Source: Gammaproteobacteria bacterium
Lineage (GTDB): Bacteria; Pseudomonadota; Gammaproteobacteria; Pseudomonadales; UBA3067
DNA length: 7,832 bases
Direction: 5' to 3'
NCBI GenBank assembly: GCA_002402085.1
Contig: NVVB01000096.1
Coordinates: 3,968-11,799 of the forward strand
Positions 1 through 6,653 of the stretch are shown here, piece by piece. Below the pieces are notes generated by a model. That model had not been told where the DNA came from. It ran no database searches and saw only the letters and a program-made list of their open reading frames with translations. Each line of letters opens with the position of its first letter. Within the stretch, counting starts at the first letter, position 1. The position numbers and the translations under genes were made by a program.

Positions 1-338
1 ACGTTGATGTCAACTTCTACCGTTGTCTCACCGTTGGCGGCTGGTGTAACGACAACACCACAATTGACTAGATCACCTGCGGCAGCGGTCGCCCCACCAC
101 TAGCAATCATACTGGCGCCAACATCAAACTGTATCGACTCCCCTTCTGACAAATCAGCGGCAACAACTTTAGGCAATCTAAAAACGCCTTTAACACCGAC
201 CGCACCTGTTGCACCACTTAATATACCGGCGATAACTACCGCTATTCGAGAGCCTATTACAATTACATCATTAGCCGCTAGATTTGTTGCAGCAATGTGG
301 TGTATTGATTCACCTTCTTGAACGTATAAATTAGTCAT
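1..338 (-). CDS. DUF2190-family capsid decoration protein (3' end beyond window)
   Basis: The frame is open from an ATG at 338 to the window edge, giving 112 visible residues that begin MTNLYVQEGESIHH; the C-terminus lies outside. The opening, a short polar N-terminus followed by I-x-x-x-A-x-x-x-L-x-A-x-D-V-I-V-I-G, then an alternating hydrophobic stretch with V-G-V-x-G-V-F-R-L-P-K and a later E-G-E-S-I-Q-F-D-V segment, matches what I know of DUF2190 proteins. These are small beta-rich proteins that bind the outside of phage capsids, playing the role lambda gpD plays. Its place directly after the capsid gene fits that role. An upstream in-frame ATG at 353 is followed at once by a stop, so 338 is the start; the ribosome-binding site is weak (GGATAAA). 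It is separated from the capsid gene by a terminator hairpin. The CDS call is firm; the family call rests on pattern recognition only. Confidence 0.82.
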   Translation of the reverse strand, partial: MTNLYVQEGESIHHIAATNLAANDVIVIGSRIAVVIAGILSGATGAVGVKGVFRLPKVVAADLSEGESIQFDVGASMIASGGATAAAGDLVNCGVVVTPAANGETTVEVDIN

Positions 339-352
339 TATTTTTTATCCAT

Positions 353-379
353 TAAAAAAGGCCCTTTCTGTTAGGGCCT
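353..379 (-). terminator. Rho-independent terminator after the capsid gene
   Basis: Read on the minus strand, a perfect 7-bp GC-rich stem AGGCCCT / AGGGCCT (arms 379-373 and 365-359) encloses a 7-nt loop and is followed at once by a run of six T. This is a standard intrinsic terminator shape. It acts only in the direction of the capsid gene, because the + strand has no T run after the stem. It lies 37 nt past the capsid stop codon and just before the decoration gene, so it may lower read-through into that gene or protect the 3' end of the capsid message. Confidence 0.8.
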
Positions 380-415
380 CTATAGGGTTTACGTTAAAGT
401 GTTTTTTGTTCTAGA

Positions 416-2416
416 TTATAAGCCGGGGTTTTTAACCATTCCCTTATCATCTAAGGCGGTAACTGCAGCATCTAGCCTCACCTTAAATTCTACGCCATCA
501 ATATTCCAACTGTTCTGTTGCTCTAAAAATGGTTGCTCGTTGCCATCTAAGTACTGTACCTCTACTGTATCCACAATGTCAGGATTGGCGGTTAAATAGA
601 ATGCCGTACCAGCCAGCCGGGCGTCTGATATAACTTCAGCGATACCTTGCACTGAATTTGGTTTTTTACTGTTGTTCTGTCCATCTGCTATTTCTGTTTC
701 GGACTTAACCGCCACCTTGGCAGTTCCTTCCTTGGCGGTAGGTGCAAGAAGGAAAGCGGGGCGAATGTTTAGCGCTTGTTCTAATTCATCGGGGTCTGTC
801 TGCTTAGCCATTAGAACGCGCATCGCATCAAGGGCTGCAGTATTAATACTAGTACCAGCGGTAATTAGATTTTTATGAGCATTACTAAACAGGGCGCTAC
901 CGTCAGCCATATCTTCATTTGAATTAAGAAGCGCATAAACCAAATTACCTATTAATCGTGGCGCGGCTCGCCCCATTTTCTTGGGTATATTAGTGAACGC
1001 TCTTAAATCATCATTAATAATTGCATGGCGCGAAAGACTAAATTTACGACCATAAGTTGCTAGCTGCGCAGTAACGCCCCGATCACCAATTGTGCCATGC
1101 TTGTACTCACCACCATCTGGTATTTTCAATAGATTACTAAAGGAATTCATACCGACAAGACTTGTAGGCTTAAAATCAGTTAACGTACCTTTAGAGGTCC
1201 ACTTCATATATGTTTCTTCTGAAGATTCCCAGCCTTTAAGCATAGACTTACTTGCTATGTTTTCTAAGATATTTGTAAAGTCTGAAGAAGTTGTGAACGC
1301 CAACCCAACCATTTCCATTTTATCCATACCAACAATAGACCTACCTTGAGCATGCAAACAAATTTTAGCGGCCTCAAGTAGGGAAGTGCTTCTAAATTCA
1401 TTTCTAGTATCATCTTTTTTGATACCGGCCCGCGCCAAAATTGCATTGGTGTAACCTATCGCGAACTTTTCGCTTCTGTCCTGCACTGAAGTAACGCGAG
1501 TATTTTTACCAAGTGGCTCTGAAGTCTCGCCCATCTTTTCTAAGAGCCTGTCTTTTGCCCCGCTTACTGTGACCGTTTGGTCGTCAAGACAAGTGCCCTG
1601 CAATTCTAGATAGTCAGAACCAAAAGGAGTAAAGGCGGCCTTAATGCCTGAACACCTTTTACTTTCATCTAATAGCGCTTCTGTGCGGGCTTTCGCTTTC
1701 ACTGCCTCTAGATCTATTTCAGTACCTTTTGCTTTAGGCTTTGTCGCCGGGGCGCCGTTTTCTGGTTTCATTTTATATACCTTCTTTGGTGCGCCGTTTT
1801 TATGCGGCTGGTTTAGGGATTGCGGTGTGTTTTTAAATTTCGATAAATCTAAATCCTTTATACATGCCGCCATTTCAACCGGTTCTATCACGCCTGTGAT
1901 AAAACCTTTTTCAAGTGCTTCGCTCGCTGTGAACCAAGTCTCCTGATTTAGTAATTCTGTTAACTCTTCGCTACTGATGCCTGTTCTTTTTTCGTAAGCC
2001 AACATTAGTGTTTCTTTTGCTTTATCTAGCATGTCGGCATACTTTCTTATCTCGCCAGAATCACCAACCGCCATACCCCAAGGGTTATGAATCATCATTA
2101 AGGAGTTTTCAGCCATCAGTAACTCATCACACGCCATTGCTACAACAGACCCCATAGAGGCGGCTATACCCTCTATATAGCCGGTAACTTTTGCGGGGTG
2201 GCGCGTTAGAATGCTATAGATAGCGTTACCAGCAAATACGCTGCCGCCATCGGAACAAATATACAAATCAATATCGGATACATCACCGAGGGCCTGTAAT
2301 TCTTGCTTAAAAGCTTTGGCGCTCACATCGTCATATTCACTGTCACCGATATAGCCGTACAACCAAATCTCACCCCGGCCCTTTCCCTTTGCTTCTATTT
2401 TATAATATTTTTTCAT
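416..2416 (-). CDS. ClpP-like prohead protease / major capsid protein fusion
   Basis: One uninterrupted 666-residue frame holds two head functions. Residues about 1-200 are an S14/ClpP-type serine protease: CSDGGSVFAGNAIY, the nucleophile Ser87 in IAASMGS, His110 in MMIHNPWG, and Glu159 in QETWFTASEA where ClpP has Asp. Residues about 200-235 are a basic, Pro/Ala/Lys-rich linker. Residues about 235-300 resemble the scaffold segment after the protease in lambda-type GPC proteins. The rest, to 666, looks like an HK97-fold capsid protein of the type annotated in phages as protease/capsid fusions (GRKFSLSRHAIINDDL, PAFLLAP, near-terminal FKVRLDAAV). It assembles the procapsid, and the protease presumably trims the scaffold and releases the shell. 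The ATG overlaps the portal stop (ATGA, 4 nt), with GAGG as ribosome-binding site. A second possible start lies inside at 1771. No separate capsid or protease gene is seen nearby. Confidence 0.92.
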   Translation of the reverse strand: MKKYYKIEAKGKGRGEIWLYGYIGDSEYDDVSAKAFKQELQALGDVSDIDLYICSDGGSVFAGNAIYSILTRHPAKVTGYIEGIAASMGSVVAMACDELLMAENSLMMIHNPWGMAVGDSGEIRKYADMLDKAKETLMLAYEKRTGISSEELTELLNQETWFTASEALEKGFITGVIEPVEMAACIKDLDLSKFKNTPQSLNQPHKNGAPKKVYKMKPENGAPATKPKAKGTEIDLEAVKAKARTEALLDESKRCSGIKAAFTPFGSDYLELQGTCLDDQTVTVSGAKDRLLEKMGETSEPLGKNTRVTSVQDRSEKFAIGYTNAILARAGIKKDDTRNEFRSTSLLEAAKICLHAQGRSIVGMDKMEMVGLAFTTSSDFTNILENIASKSMLKGWESSEETYMKWTSKGTLTDFKPTSLVGMNSFSNLLKIPDGGEYKHGTIGDRGVTAQLATYGRKFSLSRHAIINDDLRAFTNIPKKMGRAAPRLIGNLVYALLNSNEDMADGSALFSNAHKNLITAGTSINTAALDAMRVLMAKQTDPDELEQALNIRPAFLLAPTAKEGTAKVAVKSETEIADGQNNSKKPNSVQGIAEVISDARLAGTAFYLTANPDIVDTVEVQYLDGNEQPFLEQQNSWNIDGVEFKVRLDAAVTALDDKGMVKNPGL
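1749..1800 (-). repeat. Pair of 13-nt direct repeats in the fusion linker
   Basis: Positions 1749-1761 (GGGGCGCCGTTTT on the + strand) and 1788-1800 (GGTGCGCCGTTTT) agree at 12 of 13 bases. They are 39 nt apart, exactly 13 codons, so both encode Asn-Gly-Ala-Pro in the fusion protein (residues about 207-210 and 220-223). They bracket the internal start. The repeat may be a trace of linker duplication or of the joining of the two genes, or just low-complexity linker sequence. Confidence 0.5.
1769..1787 (-). promoter_or_regulatory. Candidate internal translation start for scaffold-capsid protein
   Basis: Within the protease/capsid fusion the minus strand reads AAAGAAGGT, then an A/T-rich spacer, then ATG at 1771, in frame with the fusion. 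AAGAAGGT differs from the ideal AAGGAGGT by one base. The gap from AAGG to the ATG is 8 nt and has no G or C, which is favourable for initiation. This site looks stronger than the GAGG in front of the full-length start at 2416. The ATG is codon 216, inside the linker between the protease and scaffold/capsid parts, so the product would be a 451-residue scaffold-capsid protein without protease. Lambda makes its scaffold Nu3 from an in-frame start inside gene C at the comparable place. Use of this start is inferred, not shown. Confidence 0.5.
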
Positions 2417-3939
2417 ACGGCCTCATTGTCTGTGGTTTTGGTTTCAATTTCGGTTTCTTCTTGCGTTTCTATTTCCGGGCCTGCCTCTTGATTTGCGAAA
2501 TCACTAGAATGCGTTAAATCTTTTTCAGTAGCTCTTGCGTTGTCGGTTTCTTGCTGTTCGTCGACTTCGTGCGGTATTTGGTTTCTACTTCTAATAACCT
2601 GGCTTCTACTAGCAAACCCAGCTTGAACATTACGTTCATTCGCTTTACTTTCTTTATCGGGATCGATCCACGGCATAGCCGGGCCTTGAAAATGCGCGCG
2701 GTATAATGTTTCTGTATCTACGTCTGACGGCACTTTATGCCGACCTGAAAGAATCGCCATCTTTACATAATTTTTAAATACCGGACGCTTGAAGAATGAA
2801 GTGAATGTAGTTTGTAAAGTTAAGTATTGGTCCCAGCCTTCCACCAGCTCTTGTCGTTGAGCAGCATAGCTACCGTTATAATCTCTGGCGGCGCTTGAAT
2901 AATTTACACGAGTACCGCTAGCGATCATTTTTATCATTGCGTTTCGGAACGGCTCTAAGCGCTCACTAGGTCGATTACTTTGGATTGTTCCGACCTCTTC
3001 CCCGGGCTGCAATCTATCGAACACTAAACCGGGTGACATTTTGAACGAGCGATCATTACTAGTAGTAGGATCAGGCGCAATGTACGAATCTGGGTTACCC
3101 TTTTTGATATACGCTGCCATGGCGGCAGATACACGGGCAGCGACTCTTTCGCTTTCTTCGTAATCCTTAAGGTCTTCTATTCTGGTCAGAACGCTATGTA
3201 GAATAGATACCCCTCTAGTTTGTCGTATACGCTTTATAAGTTTTATATGTAGCAGGTTATCTGCAGGTATAGGTTTTAAGTCTTGTAGAGTAGTAAAGCT
3301 AGTCGCATCGCCGGGGTGTTCTTTGTATGCATAGTAATTTGTAGCGCGACCCCATGCATTTTTTTGAATGCTTTGGTGAATATTTTTAGATTTGTCACTA
3401 AATTCAATCGGAAATAGATCTGGCTCTAACAGCTCAAGAAGAAAGGGCACATTAGTGGGAAACTTAAGACCCGGTTTACTGCCCCTCACCATCTGAGTCA
3501 TTTGCTCACCGTCTCTAAACCATGTCCTTGCCACTAACTGCTCGCACACTGCGCCACTTAGCTCCCCTGTTACTTCCGGGCGTTCATACCATTCATTAAA
3601 CCCATCTAATAATTCTCGGTTAAACTGTTTGTGTAGCTTACCGTCAGCGTCTCTTACCATCGGTTCAACTAGTATTCCATTCGGCCCTACAGTACGGGCC
3701 ACCAATATATCTAAAATGCCCGTTACTAAATCGTGATTTTCATCGTAGAACCTGGCCTGTTCTCTTAAACCCCTGGCACCCTCCCCGACTACAGTATCAG
3801 GGCCTCGTGATTCTCGTTTTATTTTCCTTAGACGAGTTGGTTTATTAGCTTCATAAGCGGCTAATATTGCGCGGCCTTTTAACCGAGCTACCGCCCACCC
3901 TGGACTTATTGATTCTATTCCTTTATCTAGCCAATTCAT
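2413..3939 (-). CDS. Lambda gpB-like portal protein
   Basis: This 508-residue protein (from the ATG at 3939) resembles the lambda-type portal family (Phage_portal_2). Portals form the dodecameric ring at one capsid vertex through which DNA enters and leaves. Family-like features are the Arg-rich N-terminus with RGPDT, the RFYDENHDLVTGILDILV helix, the VGPNGI segment, LHIKLIKRIRQTRGVSILH in the middle, ASGTRVNYSSAARDYNGSYAAQRQ, and MPWIDPDKESKANERNVQAG near the C-terminus. The last 40 residues are a Glu/Thr-rich acidic tail that looks disordered. The length is usual for the family. The start is chosen at ATG 3939, which shares its A with the gpW-like stop (TGATG); a TTG at 3942 would add one residue. 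Its TGA overlaps the start of the capsid fusion. Position between the gpW-like gene and the protease matches lambda. Confidence 0.93.
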   Translation of the reverse strand: MNWLDKGIESISPGWAVARLKGRAILAAYEANKPTRLRKIKRESRGPDTVVGEGARGLREQARFYDENHDLVTGILDILVARTVGPNGILVEPMVRDADGKLHKQFNRELLDGFNEWYERPEVTGELSGAVCEQLVARTWFRDGEQMTQMVRGSKPGLKFPTNVPFLLELLEPDLFPIEFSDKSKNIHQSIQKNAWGRATNYYAYKEHPGDATSFTTLQDLKPIPADNLLHIKLIKRIRQTRGVSILHSVLTRIEDLKDYEESERVAARVSAAMAAYIKKGNPDSYIAPDPTTSNDRSFKMSPGLVFDRLQPGEEVGTIQSNRPSERLEPFRNAMIKMIASGTRVNYSSAARDYNGSYAAQRQELVEGWDQYLTLQTTFTSFFKRPVFKNYVKMAILSGRHKVPSDVDTETLYRAHFQGPAMPWIDPDKESKANERNVQAGFASRSQVIRSRNQIPHEVDEQQETDNARATEKDLTHSSDFANQEAGPEIETQEETEIETKTTDNEAV

Positions 3940-4157
3940 CAAGAGAAATCCACTACTGAATAGTTATTACTAGCGCCCTGCTGTATAGCCAAATAGCTAG
4001 CTTTTCGTTGCTCCCACTCCTGGCGACCTTTTCTAATCTGCCCAAGATCGGCTCTCGTGTAGCTACGACCGTTTATGCTATAAGATGCATTTTTCGTTAG
4101 CGCTTTTTCTCCAGCAATATAAAAATCAATCATGCTTTGAATTTCAGTTAACGTCAT
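3939..4157 (-). CDS. gpW-position head-tail joining protein (gpW/DUF6148-like)
   Basis: A 72-residue protein lies between large terminase and portal, exactly where lambda has gene W. gpW is a small protein that plugs into the portal after packaging and provides the docking site for the tail connector. The visible pattern is an N-terminal helix (LTEIQSMIDFYIAGEKAL), a short hairpin-like SYSINGRSYTRADLGQI, and a second amphipathic helix (GRQEWEQRKASYLAI). This helix-hairpin-helix layout, and especially SYTRADL, fits small gpW-like/DUF6148 phage proteins. The start overlaps the terminase stop (ATGA), with an AGAGGG ribosome-binding site 9 nt upstream; the TGA stop shares one base with the portal ATG. 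The CDS is secure from spacing and coupling; the family call is from pattern and position. Confidence 0.8.
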   Translation of the reverse strand: MTLTEIQSMIDFYIAGEKALTKNASYSINGRSYTRADLGQIRKGRQEWEQRKASYLAIQQGASNNYSVVDFS

Positions 4158-6094
4158 AACCAGTCACCCTCTAGCCCCAAATAGTTATCTATTGGTATCG
4201 GTTTGTTAATGGGTTTCACCACCTCTATAAAATCGTCTTCTTTTTCAGTGTTTGTATAGTTTGCTAAGTTGTAGCCAAAATGTTGTTGGAGAATTCTGAT
4301 TGCTGCGAGGTTATATACTGATGTATCGAACGGCTCGTTTCTTTTTCCTTTCGCGTCCCAAAAACGAACTCGTTTTCCTTTTACTATTTTCCAATAGCAA
4401 ACTTCATTAGTTAGTTGTACATAGTAATCTTCGTCGAATTCGTCATTGATCGGCCAGTGCGTATAGCCTTCACCCGGTTCTTGTATTTTGAATCGTGTTG
4501 TTATTAATTCCTTGGCCGTGTCTGTGCCGATGAGCGTAAGGTATACGCCTAGCTTTTGATTTCGCTTTCTTGGATATTTGGCTATAGGGCTACCCGGAGT
4601 ACTAGAACCTCGAATAGGTATAAACTTAGTTAGTCCATAACGTTTTGAGAAGTTGTAGACTTCATCTGAATAATGCCCACCAGAATCAATCGTTATTAAT
4701 CTTGTATCCAGTAGCGTACCGGATGGGGTAGCAAACTGACGGTTCAATCTTTTGTGTAGGGTCTTCCATATTCCTGATCTGGACAAATCACCATAAAGCC
4801 GCTCGTATGAAAGCCTATAGTTCTCCTCACCCGCCACCCATGCAACCCACTCGATTTCAAATCTATCATCTTGAGTGTCAACTGATGCGGTAATAATGCA
4901 ATTCTCTATAGGCACTTCACTTAAATAGTGTTCACGCCTTGCATATAAAACATCACTTTCTATTTTCTCTACTTCTTCCTCTTCCCACTCTTTACCTAAC
5001 GTAGTATTAACAAATGTTTTAAGTTTTTCTTTATTTCCTTTGATCTTTAAAAAGTCTATTACAATCCTGGACCACGGACTAAAAGCCGAGTAAGCACTCC
5101 AGATATGGAAGGCTATTGATATGGGTGTTTCTACAATTACTTCATCTGTATCCGTAAATACAATTCCGTCTCTAGTCCTTAATCCGCTCTCACTCTCCCA
5201 GTACCCGAGGCAATCTGCTTCAAGATAATCAATGTAAGAGAACTTATCTTTACAGTATTTGCATATATACTTTACAGTTTTTGGCTTTTTTGTGTCTGAT
5301 ACATCATCGTCCCACCAAAGCCCGTAATCAAGATCCTTACCACCAAACTCTAACACTTGATATTCGTTGCAATGTGGGCAAGGAATGAAACGCTCAAAAT
5401 AATGAGAAGCTTCGCTGCAAGCCTCTTCTATTTGACAATCACCCTTAATTCCTGGGCTACTTCCACGAATTGATTTTCTAAATACAGATCCTTCTAGGCG
5501 TTTATCACCCAACAGCGTTGCCGAACCTTCTTTTTCTATATCTCGATCGAACTTCGAAAGCTCGTCATATATGCCAACGTCAACAGACTTCTCTCTAAAG
5601 TTCTTGGCGGCCTTACCGCCCTTTAGAATCAATTGCCTTAGGTTTGTGAATATCTTTGTGTCTATATTATTCTTTTTATGTTTCTTATCGAACCAAGGGA
5701 AGAGCGCCCGCATTACGGGAACGTCCCTAATCATTGTGTCTATATGTTGTTTAGAAAAATCATTGCGCGAACCGTCGTCCGGGGTCCAACACATTACATT
5801 ACGTTTTTTGTGTTCTATGAAATAGCAAATAACTGCACAGACTAGCTTTGTATAGCCGACTCTAGCGGATTTTTTCCAGTTCACTTCTTCTATTTCATCG
5901 TTACCCATCGCGTTCAATATTGCGATCTGATAGGGGACGGTTTTCCACTTGCCTTCAATGTAGCTGCTCTCAGGCGACATATAAAAATTGGCGTCTGCGT
6001 GTTCGACTGCAGTCATAGGCTCACTACGAGCCAGTATTTGTAAAGCTTGTTTTATTGCTCCTTTAAATTTTTGCTTCTGCTTCGCTGATAACAT
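4154..6094 (-). CDS. Terminase large subunit, lambda gpA-like
   Basis: This 646-residue protein is the motor and nuclease that cuts concatemeric DNA and pumps it into the procapsid. The ATPase half shows a Walker A-type KSARVGYTK (residues 75-83), close to the KSARVGYSK of lambda gpA, and a Walker B region VDVGIYDELSKFD with Asp177-Glu178. Two CxxC pairs, CPHC (239-242) and CKYC (278-281), suggest a zinc ribbon between the domains. The nuclease half has acidic residues in the usual pattern: Asp406 in ASVDTQDD, Asp470 in ITIDSGG, and Asp590 in EPFDTSVYNLAA. Length matches gpA (about 640). The start overlaps the small-subunit gene by 32 nt, and its stop overlaps the gpW-like gene by 4 nt (ATGA), so the three are likely translationally coupled. 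The gpA family usually belongs to cos-packaging phages. Confidence 0.97.
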   Translation of the reverse strand: MLSAKQKQKFKGAIKQALQILARSEPMTAVEHADANFYMSPESSYIEGKWKTVPYQIAILNAMGNDEIEEVNWKKSARVGYTKLVCAVICYFIEHKKRNVMCWTPDDGSRNDFSKQHIDTMIRDVPVMRALFPWFDKKHKKNNIDTKIFTNLRQLILKGGKAAKNFREKSVDVGIYDELSKFDRDIEKEGSATLLGDKRLEGSVFRKSIRGSSPGIKGDCQIEEACSEASHYFERFIPCPHCNEYQVLEFGGKDLDYGLWWDDDVSDTKKPKTVKYICKYCKDKFSYIDYLEADCLGYWESESGLRTRDGIVFTDTDEVIVETPISIAFHIWSAYSAFSPWSRIVIDFLKIKGNKEKLKTFVNTTLGKEWEEEEVEKIESDVLYARREHYLSEVPIENCIITASVDTQDDRFEIEWVAWVAGEENYRLSYERLYGDLSRSGIWKTLHKRLNRQFATPSGTLLDTRLITIDSGGHYSDEVYNFSKRYGLTKFIPIRGSSTPGSPIAKYPRKRNQKLGVYLTLIGTDTAKELITTRFKIQEPGEGYTHWPINDEFDEDYYVQLTNEVCYWKIVKGKRVRFWDAKGKRNEPFDTSVYNLAAIRILQQHFGYNLANYTNTEKEDDFIEVVKPINKPIPIDNYLGLEGDWL

Positions 6095-6575
6095 CTTCTA
6101 TCGCCTGGTCGATATACTGATCCAGGTTAGCGGCTTCGTTTTGATGCTTAGCAACTTCAGCGTATATAAGATCAGTTACCCGTTTGTCTATTTCTGGAAA
6201 CTTACGTTTAATAATTAATGGCAACGCAGACAGTATCCCGCCCACTTGCACTAGTATTTTTCCTAGCACGTCGCTAACTATTTCGACCGGTATAGACCGG
6301 CCCTCTAAAATTTCATTCTTTAATGTTTGTGTAATCCGCTGCTGCTTAACCAGCCCCGCTTGTTCAAGCTTTATATCAATCTGATCAGGGGGTAGGGCCG
6401 CTTGCTCAGGTTGCTTAGAAAGATTACGCAGATAGTTAATATATGCGTTTCTGCAGAGATCAATATCCAAACCCTTGTTGGCTTTTGAGCCTGGTATAAT
6501 AGAGTCTGTTAATAATTTTCGTATGTGTCGTTCACCAACATCTAAATGTTCAGCTACCTCTTTTTGTGTTGCCAT
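6063..6575 (-). CDS. Terminase small subunit, Nu1/DUF1441-like
   Basis: This 170-residue protein would bind the packaging site and recruit the large subunit. Residues about 3-25 (TQKEVAEHLDVGERHIRKLL) form a winged-helix/helix-turn-helix like the N-terminal DNA-binding domain of Nu1. A middle segment (KLEQAGLVKQQRITQTLKNEIL) has the charged helical look of the Nu1 dimerisation region, and IPVEIVSDVLGKILVQVGGIL follows as in related phage proteins. The C-terminal part probably contacts the large subunit. The frame upstream of the ATG contains no alternative start before a stop near 6647, so 6575 is firm, although the ribosome-binding site is weak. It overlaps the large-subunit gene by 32 nt. 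A repeat-rich non-coding gap lies immediately upstream, where cos often lies. Confidence 0.9.
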   Translation of the reverse strand: MATQKEVAEHLDVGERHIRKLLTDSIIPGSKANKGLDIDLCRNAYINYLRNLSKQPEQAALPPDQIDIKLEQAGLVKQQRITQTLKNEILEGRSIPVEIVSDVLGKILVQVGGILSALPLIIKRKFPEIDKRVTDLIYAEVAKHQNEAANLDQYIDQAIEDVISEAEAKI

Positions 6576-6653
6576 AACTAGTACCCAAACCGGCCCCGGC
6601 CATGGGTTTTGAAACCAGCCATATATAGCGGGAGCATGGGATTCGAATTACCC
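6576..6653. other. Repeat-rich gap before terS; candidate cos/terminase-binding region
   Basis: This 78-nt stretch has no gene. It contains a GC-rich block CCGGCCCCGGCC (6590-6601), three copies of the AAACC/GGTTT unit (6587-6591, 6605-6609, 6612-6616) that can form competing hairpins, including GGTTTTGAAACC (6605-6616), and an 8-nt palindrome ATTCGAAT (6641-6648) flanked by GGG (6638-6640) and CCCC (6651-6654). Lambda-type phages carry cos, with small-subunit binding sites, just upstream of the small-subunit gene. The placement and the local symmetry make this a candidate. The cohesive-end nick sites cannot be identified from one sequence, and no lambda cosN match is visible. Confidence 0.35.

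Noticed and set aside
380..400. Minus-strand CCCTATAGAGG resembles the end of a T7-type promoter
   Set aside because: Only a few bases match; the upstream part of the consensus is missing and there is no phage RNA polymerase gene in the window.
1264..1446. 60-residue minus-strand frame inside the capsid gene
   Set aside because: An alternative frame fully inside the well-supported fusion gene, with no family features.
3940..3942. TTG at 3942 as the portal start
   Set aside because: ATG directly follows at 3939 and shares a base with the upstream stop (TGATG); it is the more likely start and changes the protein by one residue.
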